In this document: one piece after another, positions 31,001-44,334 of the stretch
How the letters are laid out: each line of letters starts with the position of its first letter
How positions within the stretch are numbered: position 1 is the first letter of the stretch
Source: Hippasteria phrygiana
Taxonomy: Eukaryota; Echinodermata; Asteroidea; Valvatida; Goniasteridae
Length of the DNA stretch: 64,000 nucleotides
Direction: 5' to 3'
Assembly (NCBI GenBank): GCA_037893225.1
Contig: JAZGUH010000005.1
Location: 1,488,001 to 1,552,000, forward strand
Notes under the pieces: model-generated
The model's database searches: none
Told to the model about the DNA's origin: nothing
The model's input: the letters and a program-made list of their open reading frames with translations, nothing else
Program-made: the position numbers and the translations under genes

Positions 31001-34000
31001 TCAAAGCTCACCACTTTAAAGAATTTAAGTTTCAACTCGGTACAACTTTATACACATATAAATACATATAAATACATATAAATACAACTTTAAAGGTAGA
31101 TTGCAGCATTGGAAGATCTCACAAAATAATAGCAGGCAGTGTTCGTATTTTGTGAGATAATATACATAACATAACAAACCTGTTAAATTTTGAACTTAAT
31201 CCGTCATCCGAATCATGAGAAAATAGTGAGAAACAATGAATCTTGACCTAGGCCAATCAGAGACCTTCGGTTTTTATCTGAAACAAACATGAAAGTGAAA
31301 ACGGAAAGTAAATTTGGTTAATATATGCGTGTGGCTGGTTTCAAGTTTCACCACACGTCCAACGGCCATTGACATCGGTTGTGTGCATTGGCGGGAGTGA
31401 CGGGGGACGAGTCTACCACATGAAGCCTTCGAATGAAGCAAGAACAAAACGGGAAAAATTGGAGGAGGGGGTGGGGCAGAAAAGAGTTCCTTCCATAAAT
31501 AGTGGTAGTGCTACTGGATGTGTGATCATTAAACGAAATCTGCATAAATTTGGGAATATTCCCGATGTCGCATGAATATCCGTCTCCCTGAAAAGCCGAC
31601 TTAGTGGTTCTACTGCGCATGCCTAAGTGAAGATAATTGGTACAGTGTCCGGTCACGTGAGAGGGTTTAACCAATAATAGGGAACGGAAGCCAACATTTC
31701 ATGGGAGTCGGTGACGCCAGCCGATTTCGGGGAAACTCCCGAATTGCGCCAGTTGTGGCTGGTTGTATTGTTGATGAGGTTATACGTGAAGCCGCACCCA
31801 GGCATGGCGGCCGATTATGCAAATTAAAGAGAAGGAATGAATGAGGAAATGGTACAAAATCCTAAATATTTTGTTTGTTGTCGTCAGCAAGCGTTTTTTA
31901 AGAAGATCAACCCAGTATTGTGGTCAGGTCTGTGCTAAACTAGGCAGAGGTGTAAAAAACCATGCCCGTATACTCTGACTGAACATATACATGCATTTCC
32001 TGCTATTGCCGAATCGTGAATGTCCGGTGTCCCGCTCCTTATTCAGAATTAGAAACTTACAATATATTTTACTTATCGTCGGTCGATTATTTTCTGGACT
32101 GTCCCATTATGAAAGCTCAATCTGAAAATGTATTTTTCAGGATAATACACACCCCAACGCACGGACATGATTATCAGCTTTAAGGTTTTGATACATTTTT
32201 CTCACGATCTAATTATGTACGTATCGCCTTTACAATTTGACAGAAAGACAAAGGATTTAATTTTAGGTTTGGTTTGATCTAATTCATACAGAAAAACAGC
32301 ATTATGATATTTGCTTGATTTGTCAAACTTTCCAGCGGGAGTAAAACAAAATGACGTGTCACCTATACTTATAAAAATAGAAGGATGTCGCGTTCTTGTT
32401 TGTACAAAGTGACTTCGCATTTTTTGAAATTATTTACGAAACAAAATAGTGATATAAAAGTATATGTATAATGGTAATATACACGTCTGATTGACGTGAC
32501 GCGGTTTTGGCTGGTAAATTGATTTCTTTTCTGTGCTGCGCAATATTTTGTGCTGACTAATGTTGGCTTTAGGGATGCGTCACTGAAATCCCCTCCACGT
32601 GATGCCTAAACCAGGAAGCCAAATATTCAATGGAATGATTAAATAATAAACATAAACAGCTGTCAATGAAGTAAAGAAACAGATGAGAAATCTTCTCAGT
32701 GTCATCCACCCACCCCACAAACAAAATAATAGAAAGTGAAACCAAAAACGTAAGCATAAATTGGTAAAGGTGCAGTCTGTTTGTTTGTAATCTGTCTCGA
32801 ATTTCAAGTCAATCAGGGAACCTAGCCGCCCAAACTAGACGGAACTTCAGAAATACTAAACCGAATCTCGGGCAGATATTTCCGTTCAAATGAGAAAGTC
32901 AAATTCCGGACAAACTTAACCGCTCGTTGAGCTAAATTTAAACAGAATTTTGTATTTTTATTACCGGCTGTTCCCCATTTATTACCGGCATTTCCCCATT
33001 TTAAAGTCATCTGTCTGCAAAAGTTGAAAACAAAAATCGGTATATAATATGTGTAGCACGCTGGTCTTCTGACTGTTTTTACATTAAGATATAAATTCAT
33101 TTGAAGAGACATTAGGTTCATTGAATTTTCATGATGAAAAGACAAATTTATACCATTAATCTGGTTTTCTTTCATAAATTCCACAGCTTTATAAAAAAAT
33201 CACTTTATTGCCTGTGCGGGTATAAAATGACCATTCGATACCAAAAGGTTTTAACCAAAGAGAGGACAGCATACCCAATGAAATCTGGTAGCGGGGGCTG
33301 ACCGCTGGAGAAATAAAACACACCCTGTCCCATTTTTACATCCTCTTCACTGTATTTCATAAACAAAAAGTCCGGCACTAAAGTGTCTGGGTACGGTTAA
33401 AAAAATACTATGGGATAGGAGGAAGTCGGGGCTCTATTCCTGAAAAGTGCTTGTCATCAATGTGCGGAAACATCTGGTGCTCACCATAACCACACTGTAA
33501 AAAAAAAAACATACTGTTCCTGATTTTTAGAGAAGTTATGCTGTTAAAATTTTAATTTTCTAACAGAATTGTGTTTGTTTTCAACATTCTTTGTTGAAAA
33601 AAATTGAAAAATTACAGTGGAATCTCATTACGCAGCAACTGACAAATCAATTGAGGAAATTCCTGTTCAAAAAAGCCATGTTAAAATGCACCTTTTAGCA
33701 CAAAAATACACTGTTGCTTAGTTGATAATTTGCGTAGTAGGTTATCGTAGCATTTGTACACCCTACACGAATTTAGAGTTTATTTAACTGAACAGAAGAT
33801 ATTGTGAATGGAAAATACATTTTGACGTGCAATGAGAATTTACGAATTCGGTGTAGAGTATAGACGCTGCTACCTTTACTTTTGATTTTTTTTTTTACAA
33901 ACCACAGCATTATGGGTTTATCACTTCTAACCAGCCCCCCCCCCCCCCCCCCCCCCGCTCCAAACAAAGACAATGAACATGTTGGACACCACCAATTTAA

Positions 34001-34029
34001 CACAGTGCAAGATCGCTCACAATTGTTAG

Positions 34030-34075
34030 TGTGACTATATGGTATTCGGGAGATCACAGGTTCAAATCCCGCTCC
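34030..34075 (+). mobile_element. tRNA-like B-box fragment
   Basis: Contains ggttcaaatcc, a perfect B box, followed by cgctcctgcc. No A box or cloverleaf, so a SINE remnant is more likely than a tRNA gene. Confidence 0.35.
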
Positions 34076-34918
34076 TGCCAGTTTTCTTTGGTCACTTTGA
34101 AAATTCTTTTTTTTTACAGTCGCATTCTTTTAATTAAAAGTCCAACTTCATACACTTGCGATTATTTCTATGACCAAATTTCCTCATTTGTTAACACTGA
34201 ATATTTCTAGTCTAGTTCTAGAATAGTTCTAGAGTACAAGCTCAGTGTGGTACAGATTTTATACTGATGCTCTTTGGACACGATTAGGTCTTGAAAACAT
34301 TTTTAAATATTTCCATCACATTCCCGTAATGATTGAGCAACAAGACTCGCAATTTCAGCATTTATTTAAAAAGTCTTACAAGACATCTATATCAACATAA
34401 TGTAATACAGCTATGTACAATGAGTTTACAAAATATTTCGGATCAGAATGTTTAAACGGAAAATGGCTTATCGATTTGTATTCTGGATTACACTGTAGTA
34501 TAGTGAGTTAACCGACTCGTACGTTTTTTTATGGTACCAAGAACAGATGAAATAAAGATAATCAATCACAAAGATCCTTTTGTTTTCACTGAATCCATAC
34601 TTCCCTCTTAATTCAGTCTCACAAATTCAAAGAACAATGACATGTCTCGTAATTAGAAAGACAATTCACGTAGACATTTCCAGAATTCAAAAATTCAGTC
34701 ACTCCTGTGCAGATAAACACGCGGTTTTCACCAGATTTCCTTGTTTGGCATCAATACATCTTTTCCGTTTACCCTCTCAAACGGAAGGGAATTTCCTGTT
34801 GAGTATAGCCAGAAATTATCGGTTCTGTAGAACTACATACAGTGTACTCACTACCACGATCAGGTTTAGCCGAGGTTAAATTTATGCGCCTGCGTGTCCA
34901 GCAATTATTGTCTCAAAT

Positions 34919-35324
34919 GTAAGCACTTATCCAGAACCACCAAAATAACATCGTCGCGCGCATCGCGCCTTGTGCCTATTCAATAAAGCCTTGTGCCTAT
35001 TATATTAGCCTTTTAGAGGTATGGCGGACACAAAAGGAGGGCGCTATTTGATTTGGGTATAAAACATTTTGAAACCACAAATTCCAGTGAAAGTCAGAAT
35101 CAGATATTGTTTTGAGTTAAAGTACAATCCATAGTACAATCCATAGATCATGCCTAATCTTCAACTTTGAAATTTCCTGTGGTTTAACAAAAGGTATACC
35201 CAAATAAAATAGCGCACTCTCCTATTGTGTCCGCCATACCTCAAAAAGGCTAATTCAATAAGGCCGAGTGCATTTTCAGTAATACATGACGATGTCATTT
35301 TGGTAGTTCTGGATAAGTGCTTAC
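34919..35324. mobile_element. 406-bp foldback MITE
   Basis: Left end gtaagcacttatccagaac pairs with right end gttctggataagtgcttac. Arms extend through ggtatggcggacaca and its inverse tgtgtccgccatacc. The short direct repeat tctcaaa lies near both ends. Confidence 0.85.
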
Positions 35325-35643
35325 CAGTCTCAAAAGACTCTTTTTAAATTAATTCTGAGTAGGCCTACAACTTTTTTTCAAGACGGACGCTGGCACGAGT
35401 GGGCCTCTTACAAACATGAAACGATTGCAATTGCCATAACTTGCATTTTCTTTCAGACTCCGTTGTAGGCTACGTGTTTGCTACAACTAAGCGATTTGAA
35501 TTACGTATGCATGGACTGTGGAGCACCGAAATTACCTACCCCCGTACGCCATGAACAAAATATCATGTATACACGTATAGGCATATATACACGCAAGCGT
35601 ACAAGTTTAAAAATCGCAACCTCTCTATATATAATGGCAAAAA

Positions 35644-35758
35644 TACCGCAGCCAAACTATAAAGTGTTCATAAAATACGTCGGTGAAGGGCAAAAACCAA
35701 TATTGAATTTACATCACCCTGACGCAAATTTCATCTTATGAATAGTTTGGCTGCGGTA
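35644..35758. repeat. hairpin with exact 17-bp arms
   Basis: taccgcagccaaactat and atagtttggctgcggta flank a segment; part of that segment (aatacgtcggtgaagggc) recurs near 35917. Confidence 0.7.
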
Positions 35759-35794
35759 TCCGCCGCTATATCAGATTCGAACCAGCCGATTGAC

Positions 35795-35880
35795 TTCGGC
35801 AAGCGCGGTGGTCGGGTGGTAAGACGTCTGCACTAGGAAGCAGGAGGGCGTGGGTTCGAGTCACACCCGAGTAATTGTTT
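35795..35880 (+). mobile_element. tRNA-derived SINE head
   Basis: tggtcgggtggtaagac (A-box like) and ggttcgagtcaca (B box, one mismatch) with tRNA-like spacing. The segment is followed by a repeated flank, not a CCA or terminator run. Confidence 0.6.
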
Positions 35881-38252
35881 TCAAATAATCTCTCGGGACA
35901 ACACTGAGTATACGGTGTTTATGAAATACGTCGGTGAAGGGCAAAACCCAATATTGAATTTATTATTAAATTTCTTTGTAATTATTATGTTCTTAGTTTG
36001 GATTGCATAGTGTTTTATATCTATTCACCTTGTGATCTGTGGGTGCATCAATAAAGATCGTAACTAGACAACCAATCCATCCCTTACCTGAAGGTCATAA
36101 CTTACTCTCCGACCATCGGAGGCTCAGGCCCTATCCCATCCATATAGGCTGGTGTTCGCGCGCCCCGCCACTACAACAGAAAACTCCCCATGATTCAGAC
36201 CAATTTACGAGAAAAAAATCAGTCTCCAACTGCTATGGATGGAAAAGCATAAACGCGCTTGCGCAATCGAGGACCAAACAAAATCACCATATGATCCACT
36301 TGTTTTTGTTTTTGTTTTTTGTTGCCTTTTCTTTCTCTCTCTTTTCTTTTCTTTTCTTTAATTTTTTTTTAGGTGTGTGTGTGTGTGTTTCTTTTTTTAG
36401 GGGAACCAGATTTAAGACATTTTGGCACAGTTGCGCCATTGTCAGACTTTTTTTTATTACAGGAGTGTATTAGTTATAGTCTCCACTGCAGCGTAGCCAA
36501 GCATGTAACAGACAAATTGTTTGGAATTACATTTTTACGCATGTTGGTTTAGTGGGGAAAAGGGAACTGACTTATAGAAGTTAGTCGTCATGTCTTTCTC
36601 TGTAGGCCTTGTAAAATTGTTTTGCTTTTAAAATGACGAACCGCACCTGTCACGATGTTGTCGAAAATCAGTGGGTCGTCAGCATTAAGTTTTCAGATTT
36701 TCGAAAGTTTATTAATCAAACAGCAAAAGCATATGTTGTATACTACATTTAAATGGAAGTCGCCCAATGCAAGGCTAAAAGCCACCCTATGTATAGGGGC
36801 ACAGCAGAGGTGGTGGGGTTGGCCACATTTTAGGTTGCCAGCCCGACCACCCATACTTTGAGCTGGACGAGCTGATTCGTGAATAACGATTTGCACACTT
36901 TACCCTGCGTATAAAAAAAATACAAGTATACATATAAAATCTTATCAAAAATTTCGGCCTATCACTGAAATACAATGCTTCAGGAATTTATGCAAATATT
37001 GACAATGGGTCTGTTTGTCCACTTTCTACAGCAAACTTATTTTCTACGGTACTCTATAATTGAAGTTTGACACTCAGATAACCAGGTAGCACCAACAATA
37101 TTAGACATGAAAAGAAAGAGTACGTTAATTTGCATTTCTCCCAGTAAATTGCGAATCCAATGCAGCGCACGGAGTTCGCCTTAAATTGGCAATGACCTCA
37201 ATTTTGATCTTGGCACATTCCTTTTGGTAGTATATACACATAGCGCATATTTTTGGTTGTTACAATATCTACTTTTCTTACGATATCTGCGTTTCTACTA
37301 TCAGTTTACTTGTCCATAGCATTTAATACACAAGTGCGATAGTAAAAAATAGTATTATACACGTAATACAAGAGTATAATGTTAGTGATAAATAATACTT
37401 ATGTAAAAGTAATCAGGACGAGTGAAACCCCAATGTATATTTCTTGTGATATGTTTAAGCAATATAGGCACAAAATTGTATGATAGATATTTTTAATAAA
37501 ACAAAAGTTTAACTAAGAAAAAAAAAATTCTGCAGGATATCTTATCGAAATATAAGAAATTATGTGGATTTGTTTTTTTTTTATTTGTTTTGCACTCGAC
37601 CTGTGTATTAAATATGCAATAATTGCATTTTAGTTAAAAATGTAAAATGTTGAAAATGTTCAATATTGACAGATTTCAGATTTATGATAAAACTCTTCGC
37701 TTGAAGCATCACAGGAACAATGGACATTCAAGCTTTGTGAATAATACATATAATAAAAGCATGATAGTATCAAGCAGCATTATAATATGAGTGTGGTATC
37801 ATTGGCAAGAAAATAATTAGAAGTATATATTTAATTTCAAATAAAGCTGTTTATTTACATTTTATAGACCATTTTCAGTCGTTAAGAAAATATTTCAGAT
37901 GACCAAATTCTTCACTTAACACATACACACTTAACACATACACACTTAACCATACACAATCGTCATTCCAGTTTTGTAAATAAGGCACCGTTCGCTGGCC
38001 ATGGGTGCTAAAATATTGCCGTTTCAATTTAAATTATTATCACCTATTTTAAAGTTATCAACTGTCAGTTCAAAGCCAAAATATTATTGGAAAATGAGGA
38101 AATAGCATATCAAATATACATCACTCGGCAAAGGTCATCCATTATTAGCGGTATCTGTGGTAAAGTATAACTCCCAATGCATTTTAGTCGAAATCCTTCA
38201 ATTTATTTATTTTAAAAAAAATTGGTGCACGATAAAAACATTATTCTTTATG

Positions 38253-38258
38253 TTTATT
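38253..38258 (-). other. candidate polyadenylation signal of receptor 2
   Basis: AATAAA on the minus strand, about 175 bases after the stop codon, in AT-rich sequence; a second candidate lies near 38202. Confidence 0.35.
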
Positions 38259-38431
38259 ATTAAACATTATTCTCGCTGACAAGAGACGTTATCATAACAA
38301 TTACATTTTCTTCATGAAACAACAGCCCTAAACGTAGCCCCAAACCCTATAAGACTTAGGTACCACTGCGGTGTAGGCTACATTTAGGTCTGGGGCTTCA
38401 TTCAGGTACCTCTCATGGGCACGTTGGTTCA

Positions 38432-40096
38432 TCAATTACGAATCATAGCGTAGACTGTCCTTTCCGAAGCCGAGTTTATTCCTGTGTTGCCCGTGGTTGC
38501 GCCCGGTGTGTCCAGGTTAAGATCGGCGTACACCAGCCCCGAATCGGCCTCCACGGGTTCCTCAACTTGGACGGTGCTGTACTCCTTCCCGCTGAAATCT
38601 TCACTCTTTCTGGTTTTCTGGGGTTTATTCGGCTGAGCGTAGAGAGGGATGTCTTGGAGATGCGCCGGTGGTCCGTCGGTGTTCTGAACGCTGCTTCTCT
38701 GGTCGCTGTTAGCCTTGGAGCGTCTGTCCGGTTTCGCATACAGGGCTAACTCGCCCGGCGAGGTCTTAGTAGCACTTCCGGACCCTTGCTCGTTCTGTCC
38801 GGTGTGTCCTGGCAGAGTTTCTGCTTCGGTATTCTCTGTCATTCCAGCGGCCGCGGCCGGGGTACGGCCGTTTTGTCCTGGTCTGGAATCTTCACCGTCA
38901 TCCATCACATCACGCAGATTGTGCCCGTCTTTCGGGTCAGTCTTGGACTTTCTCTGCTGTTTCCTTCGCCACAAGAAAAGGACCAGAAGTACTATCACCA
39001 ATATAGCTAGAACCACCACCACGGCAATGATGGGTACAACAGGTGATGTCGACGTTTGGATCGTGGTGCTTGGAACCTGTGTCGGCCCCATGGTGTGGGT
39101 TCCTTCCTTCATGGTAGCTTCAACCCTTGCAGTGGCGTTACCGGACAGCCCAGATGGCACACTGACTGTGCAGAGCAATTCAAGATTCTCCATCACTGCT
39201 ATCTCCAGAGAGCTACCATCCCGAGATACTGCGTACCTCTCTTGGAGTAGAATTTCTCCAGTGTCATTATTTGTCACTGTCCATCTGTAGTTGGCAATGC
39301 TAGGCACACCCTGTCCGGAGCATTCAAAAGATACCTGAGACCCCTCCTCAACCCTGGATACTGCTGGTAGGATGGTGGCATTTGGTAAGATGCGCAGAGG
39401 CATCACGGAGCAGTTACGTGGCTCATCTAGGGCAGATGTGGTCATGATGCAAATAAAGACCACACCATTGTCCTCTTCTTTTATTTTATACAGTTCATGT
39501 ATCGAATGCATTTGCGGTCCAGCCACCTTCTCATCTTTCTTGTAATATGTGACATTTGGAACTGGACTTCCACCTTCCGACTCGCAGTAAAGATACACAG
39601 GGTTTGACTCACTTAACGATGCAGGCAGTACTTTGCACTGTGGTGACTGTGGGCTAGGTGGAACCAATACTGTTAGTTCAGCCGTACCAAGATCTTGTGG
39701 TGGGTCACCTTCTTGAGTTGAAGCATATTGACAATAATATTTTCCTTCATCAGTTTTGTGTACATTCTCAATCCTCAAAGTGAATTCTTCCTGGGTTACA
39801 TCACCGGTGATAGACAAGCGTTCTTTAAGCCGTTGGGGTAGCGGGTCAGTGCCTACACCTCTCCCAATGCTAAGATATCTGTATTCTGTCCCTTGTCCCA
39901 TATAATACCAGCGGATATTATTGTCACCAACATTTTGCAAGTCACAAACGAAACTGACAGTTTCTCCTTCACGAGCAACGGCATCCTGCGGCCCTCTATC
40001 TACGGTTGGTTGTGCTTGACTCCAACCAATCATCAATAGAAGACAGACGCACTGAAGAGCAGACGAAAAAACAAATCTCCCGTCGACGGTAAACAT
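38432..40096 (-). CDS. IgSF inhibitory receptor-like protein 2 (3 Ig, TM, YxxP, ITIM + ITSM), intronless
   Basis: Seen: single-exon 554-residue ORF. Signal peptide 1-29 (hydrophobic core ALQCVCLLLMIGW). Ig1 Cys51-Cys122 with Trp63 and DEGKYYC. Ig2 with four cysteines (154, 171, 216, 229). Ig3 Cys259-Cys309 with Trp272. TM about 353-376 followed by WRRKQQRKSK. Tail tyrosines: YAKP (453), YAQP (486), EYSTV (506), ITIM LVYADL (523), ITSM TVYAMI (549), with stop five residues after Tyr549. Known: an ITIM followed by an ITSM about 25 residues later is the PD-1 arrangement and recruits SHP-2. Inference: inhibitory surface receptor. Its signal peptide and promoter are very like those of the gene at 44841-46418, so these two are the closest pair. 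A TATA box and CCAAT box precede it. Confidence 0.92.
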   Translation of the reverse strand: MFTVDGRFVFSSALQCVCLLLMIGWSQAQPTVDRGPQDAVAREGETVSFVCDLQNVGDNNIRWYYMGQGTEYRYLSIGRGVGTDPLPQRLKERLSITGDVTQEEFTLRIENVHKTDEGKYYCQYASTQEGDPPQDLGTAELTVLVPPSPQSPQCKVLPASLSESNPVYLYCESEGGSPVPNVTYYKKDEKVAGPQMHSIHELYKIKEEDNGVVFICIMTTSALDEPRNCSVMPLRILPNATILPAVSRVEEGSQVSFECSGQGVPSIANYRWTVTNNDTGEILLQERYAVSRDGSSLEIAVMENLELLCTVSVPSGLSGNATARVEATMKEGTHTMGPTQVPSTTIQTSTSPVVPIIAVVVVLAILVIVLLVLFLWRRKQQRKSKTDPKDGHNLRDVMDDGEDSRPGQNGRTPAAAAGMTENTEAETLPGHTGQNEQGSGSATKTSPGELALYAKPDRRSKANSDQRSSVQNTDGPPAHLQDIPLYAQPNKPQKTRKSEDFSGKEYSTVQVEEPVEADSGLVYADLNLDTPGATTGNTGINSASERTVYAMIRN

Positions 40097-40227
40097 GATG
40101 GCACTGATAATAACTCGTTCCCGAGAGTCTCAGCAGTGCAGCGGCATTTAACGTTCACTATCCGTGTTGCAGCAAAGTAGACAATTAAGTTTCATGTCAT
40201 GAGTTCCCGGTGTAACCAAAGACATGC

Positions 40228-40236
40228 TTTATATAG
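40228..40236 (-). promoter_or_regulatory. TATA box of receptor 2, with CCAAT box at 40284-40288
   Basis: On the minus strand the sequence reads TATATAAAG, about 132 bases before the ATG. An inverted CCAAT lies about 50 bases further upstream, a normal pol II spacing. The block just after the TATA box (GGTTACAC then GGGA) is conserved before receptor 3, so it may be the initiator region. Confidence 0.6.
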
Positions 40237-42192
40237 ACAATTGATTTCGACCACAGGCATGACACTCTCGACAGAGCAGTCCCATTGGTTGTTTTTGGGG
40301 TTGTACGCAGCCTGCATTGCTTGTTTTCGTTTCCCTTTTGTTTTTATATCTTCAGACCAACATTTGCCACCCCTATGTCTGCCGTGGTTTCCTGTTTGTC
40401 ATGACTGTAGGCCTACGTGTCATGCTCATGTTCCATTATAATAAATCGCATTTGGGCGAATAAAGAAGTTGTGTGGAATATATTTACAAGTTGTTCGTGT
40501 AAACCCATGTTGTGGCTTTTACATTCAATGGTAGCCATGTCATGCAAACGATTATAATAATCGACGATGGGTCATTTGGGAGACATTGCCATAGACGCGT
40601 GCACAATTTTTTTTCAACTTTCATGAAGCCTAACCCCACTTTCCCTTATCCTACCCCCACGAATTTTTTGGTATATTTATGTTTTGTCCATTCTCTATAG
40701 ATACAACTCACTTTCGACAGTAAAATTCTGCCTCTAAATAGGAGCTGTGACATTAGGAAGACACTGAAATGTCTCCCTAATTCCACTTGTCTCCCTGAGG
40801 TATAAACAAATTATGACAAAGTGTCTCCTTAAGGGTACTTTTGTTGTTATTATATTGGATATTACAAATCATGAAAGCTATACAATTACAAGGCTAGGAG
40901 CTACTCTACTTCTTACGGTTTTCCAGGGTCCATCTAATTAGAGGAAACATTTTCAACAGATTCCAGAGAAATTATCCTAGTTTTCAGACCTATAGACCTG
41001 TAGGTTTTGTACAAGCTGTCGCCATGAGTAAAGGAGCGCGCTTGGCACCAGTGGCCGGATGGTGTTTTTCACAAACATTCTCGGAATTCAACAGTAGCTC
41101 ATTTTTCTGTGAATGAGGGTATTGTGGCGATGTCACATTTCGGGTAAATAGAATCGAATTACCGGAAATTGACGTGGGTCTACATTGCTTGAATTAACAC
41201 AAAATTACATTTTTGAATTCGTATTTTTTATGAAGGTTACCAAATCGAAAATCGTACATGAAATCATTCGAAAAATGAAATCGTTACAGCGCCCTTTCGC
41301 TCTACACTACATTTAACCCTTAACCCCTAGGGTGCATGCAAAATCATATTGGAGGATTTAGGACTGTTAAGGTTAGTGATTGGCCTTAACTTAATATATT
41401 TGTACATCAGTTGACAATTTGTATGCAATTTGTATGTTTTTATAATACGCGACGAATATTGTTTTTTCTATTCGGCAAGTCTAAGAATTCGCGGGCATGG
41501 TACCGGTAGTGTTTCGTATAGGACATTCAGTAACCCTCTTAAAACTGTTAAGATTTCAGTGGTTTTTTTATTCTAAGGTTGGGGATCTGCAAGGATAATA
41601 CCCACAAAGACTGTATGTGTTGTTAGTGCTTGGGATGATTATGTAATTACCGAAAAAGATCCTGTGTTTTATATGGGACTGCAAGGTGCCCTTTTCTTGG
41701 GCCTGCCCTCTATTCTTTTCCCTTTGCAAATAGAATTGAAATCTCTGTGTCTGTTTAGACATGCAAGTCTGAAATGCTGTTGTCGAAAAATTGTCTCTCT
41801 GCTTTGCCCAATCCCACTTGAAAGGTTAATACGAAATGAAAATATGTTTTGCTTTATGGATCCAATGACTGCATTCCCGCAGTGTGAATTCTTGCCAATC
41901 CCACAACTTCCCGGTAAAGTATTTACTTTCCATTATCAATTTACCTCTGTAGAATTTTTGGAACACTTATACAACAAGTTACAAGTCTGAAAACACCGAT
42001 CATAGTCATCAACTTCACCCACCGTCCCATATCGCGCGTTCCAATATCGTTCAGGTGGAACTACTTTCGGGATTTTCTGGGTGATTTCGGGAAGAAAATC
42101 GTCAGGTCCCCCCCCCCCCCCCCCCCCCCCATGGGGAAGTGGCACCAAGGCAAAAACATTGAGAGCGCCATTTATCTTATACATGGCCCCAG

Positions 42193-42433
42193 CACTGATC
42201 TCTATATAAACTGGATAGCTCATTTGCCATCGCGCGCTGTACATGCAACTGAAGCCAGCACCCGCCATATTACCGCTCCCAATTTACCACTGATAGCTAT
42301 GTAAGTAGAAAGAGGGTGAAATGAGACCCCGGGGACAAGGTTGAAAACCTGTTGTATTAGGAGTGATAACATGGCGGACGGTGGCCTCAACTCGTAAAGC
42401 CGATGTGCTATCCAGTTCATATAGAGACCAGTG
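42193..42433. mobile_element. cactgatctctata MITE family, copy 1
   Basis: Left end cactgatctctatataaac pairs with right end gttcatatagagaccagtg. Copies 2 and 3 are at 57129-57379 and 61265-61472; all share an internal aa(g)atggcgg block. Confidence 0.8.
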
Positions 42434-42469
42434 GGCCCCAGTGGTGTGTCACGTTTTCTCATTAAGCTA

Positions 42470-42665
42470 AGAGTGTACCCAGCACGGGGGGTCCCCCCCC
42501 CCCTCTTGTCCCCATACCCTATACACATTTCAGACTATTGTTACCTAACACCCCCCCCCCCCCCCGGGATGTCTCAAAGGTATTTCAGAGATTCCGGGAA
42601 CACAATAACCAACACAAAAGTGGGGTTTGGCTCTGTCCAATATCTTGCTTCTAATGATCAGGAGG
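42470..42665. mobile_element. gcacgatatg-family MITE, copy 2 (degraded ends)
   Basis: Shares acccagcacg, ccataccctata, ctattgttacctaacac and ttccgggaacacaataacc with 17142-17323. Two C-rich runs lie inside. Confidence 0.6.
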
Positions 42666-43092
42666 GGTAGAGCCGTATATGTCTTTTAATGATTGACGAT
42701 TTCTTCATGCTGATTATATTTAATCTCTTTTCCTCTTTCAACATTTATATTCATTAAACATAAAAAACATAGTATAAAACGTAATTGTAAAACATATAGG
42801 TCTGCACATACACTCTTGATAAAAGCTTTTACATTGCTTTGTTTGTCCAGACACAGATGGCACAGTGCAAACAAAAGTACAGATAAAAGTTCCTTATTTG
42901 ATCTACCCCATATACTCCGACAAATATTCAAATTAGCTGCGTAATGAAAAAAAAACGTATAGTATATACAAAACAATGCCTTAAGAATAATCACATCAAA
43001 GAACGTTCCAGGAAGTTGTCAATTCAAGTAAACAACCGCATCTATCAATACACTTTCTATATGCACATCATTGTTAAAACCCATTTTGCCAC

Positions 43093-43303
43093 CGGTTGAC
43101 CCACGTGCAGATTGACAATTGCCAGCTGGCCGGTTGACGTCTATACACGCCAATTTCTGCATTTTCAATCCATTATTGGGGTATTGTGTACGTTATGCTT
43201 GGCTGCACAAACCTCTTGTTTCCGTTTCGCTTGGCTGCATAACCCGGCCTGGCGCCCCGACGCCCCCATGAAATACCCGGGATGCCCGCGTTCAAGGGGT
43301 TAA
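43093..43303 (-). mobile_element. TTAA-flanked MITE family, copy 3
   Basis: Inverted relative to copies 1 and 2: ends caaggggttaaa at the right, with gttatgcttggctgca and ctgcattttcaatccatt inside. Confidence 0.65.
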
Positions 43304-44334
43304 AAATAAAGTCGTCTTTCGTTTAGACAGCGCAAAGTGATGCCGATTTTTGTACAGCCAACCAGCAAACATCCATACCCCATTTTCAACCGAAAATGCC
43401 TTTAATTCACAATTTCTATCCTGATCTGCCCCTTCCCTTTTGTGTGTTGATAAGCCCCACCCCCATTATGGTTGATGACAGTTGTTTTCATTCACCGTTG
43501 TTTATGCACACCAGTACAACAGTCTGAATCACTACATTCCCATTGTTTTAAACAAGTTCCAAATTATTGTTAGATGATTCTATAAACTTGATTCGTTTTT
43601 TAAGATATACTGTCCGTGCCCTTCAATAAATTTGATCTTTTTCTCAGTACTCCCTTCTTCCTTTTTTTTTTTTTTTTTTTTAACTGAAAAAAAAATGCTT
43701 TTTGCTATTTGGGGGCCTACTTTCGTGCATCTAATACACAGAATAATAGGCCCGAATTATTGTCGGGTCGCACACAATTCGATATTTGTAACGTAATTAT
43801 TCGATAAGTAAATTTGGGTGGTTTTTTTTTCCGTTCTCATATCTCAGTAGAAAGTGAGACATATTTTGTATCGCTGGAATAAAACATTTATTCTTTTCGG
43901 GATGAACCTCGAAAAGAGCACTGACAGTATATGTTTTCACTTCAATGCACATGAAGTGAAAAAATCAGTGTTCGTGTGCAAAAGGCAACTTAACTCTGTG
44001 GATGCAGTTGAAATCATTAAACTGAAACAGCTTGTTGCAAGTGCCTGAAATAGTTGTACAAGATTTGAGTTATCTTTCACGCATGAAACCCGACTTTTTA
44101 GTGTGGGCCTTTAATTTTTATGTTCTACCTTAACATCGGCATGGCGATGATCGTAAAACATGATGTAATGATTCCATGGAGTCATTCAACGATTTTGAAT
44201 AATTTGGAGTAATAATATTCAAGCCTTTTTTACAAATGCAAGCTTACAGAACGCGCTCACAAAAGCTCAACATTTGGAAGTATACATTACAACTCACTAC
44301 ATTTGAACTGTTTACAGTGGGAAACGTTTGCTTG

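Larger units (their letters stand above)
27452..38431. other. intergenic DNA between receptors 1 and 2
   Basis: No gene supported. Elements: SINE-like copy 27905-28190, foldback 28427-28653, G run 28768-28784, degenerate tandem array 29690-31000, C run 33935-33956, foldback 34919-35324, hairpin 35644-35758, SINE 35795-35880, GT repeat near 36372-36389. From 37000 to 38400 the sequence is very AT-rich with only short repeats. Confidence 0.6.

Noticed and set aside
35795..35880. A functional tRNA gene on the plus strand
   Set aside because: A and B boxes are tRNA-like, but no closed acceptor stem or terminator is visible; SINE head is the better explanation.
38715..39290. Plus-strand 191-codon frame, and similar frames opposite the other receptors
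   Set aside because: Antisense shadow of well-supported minus-strand receptor coding sequence.
41664..41990. 108-codon frame as a possible gene
   Set aside because: No recognisable domain, signal or splice evidence; could be chance in this AT-rich DNA.
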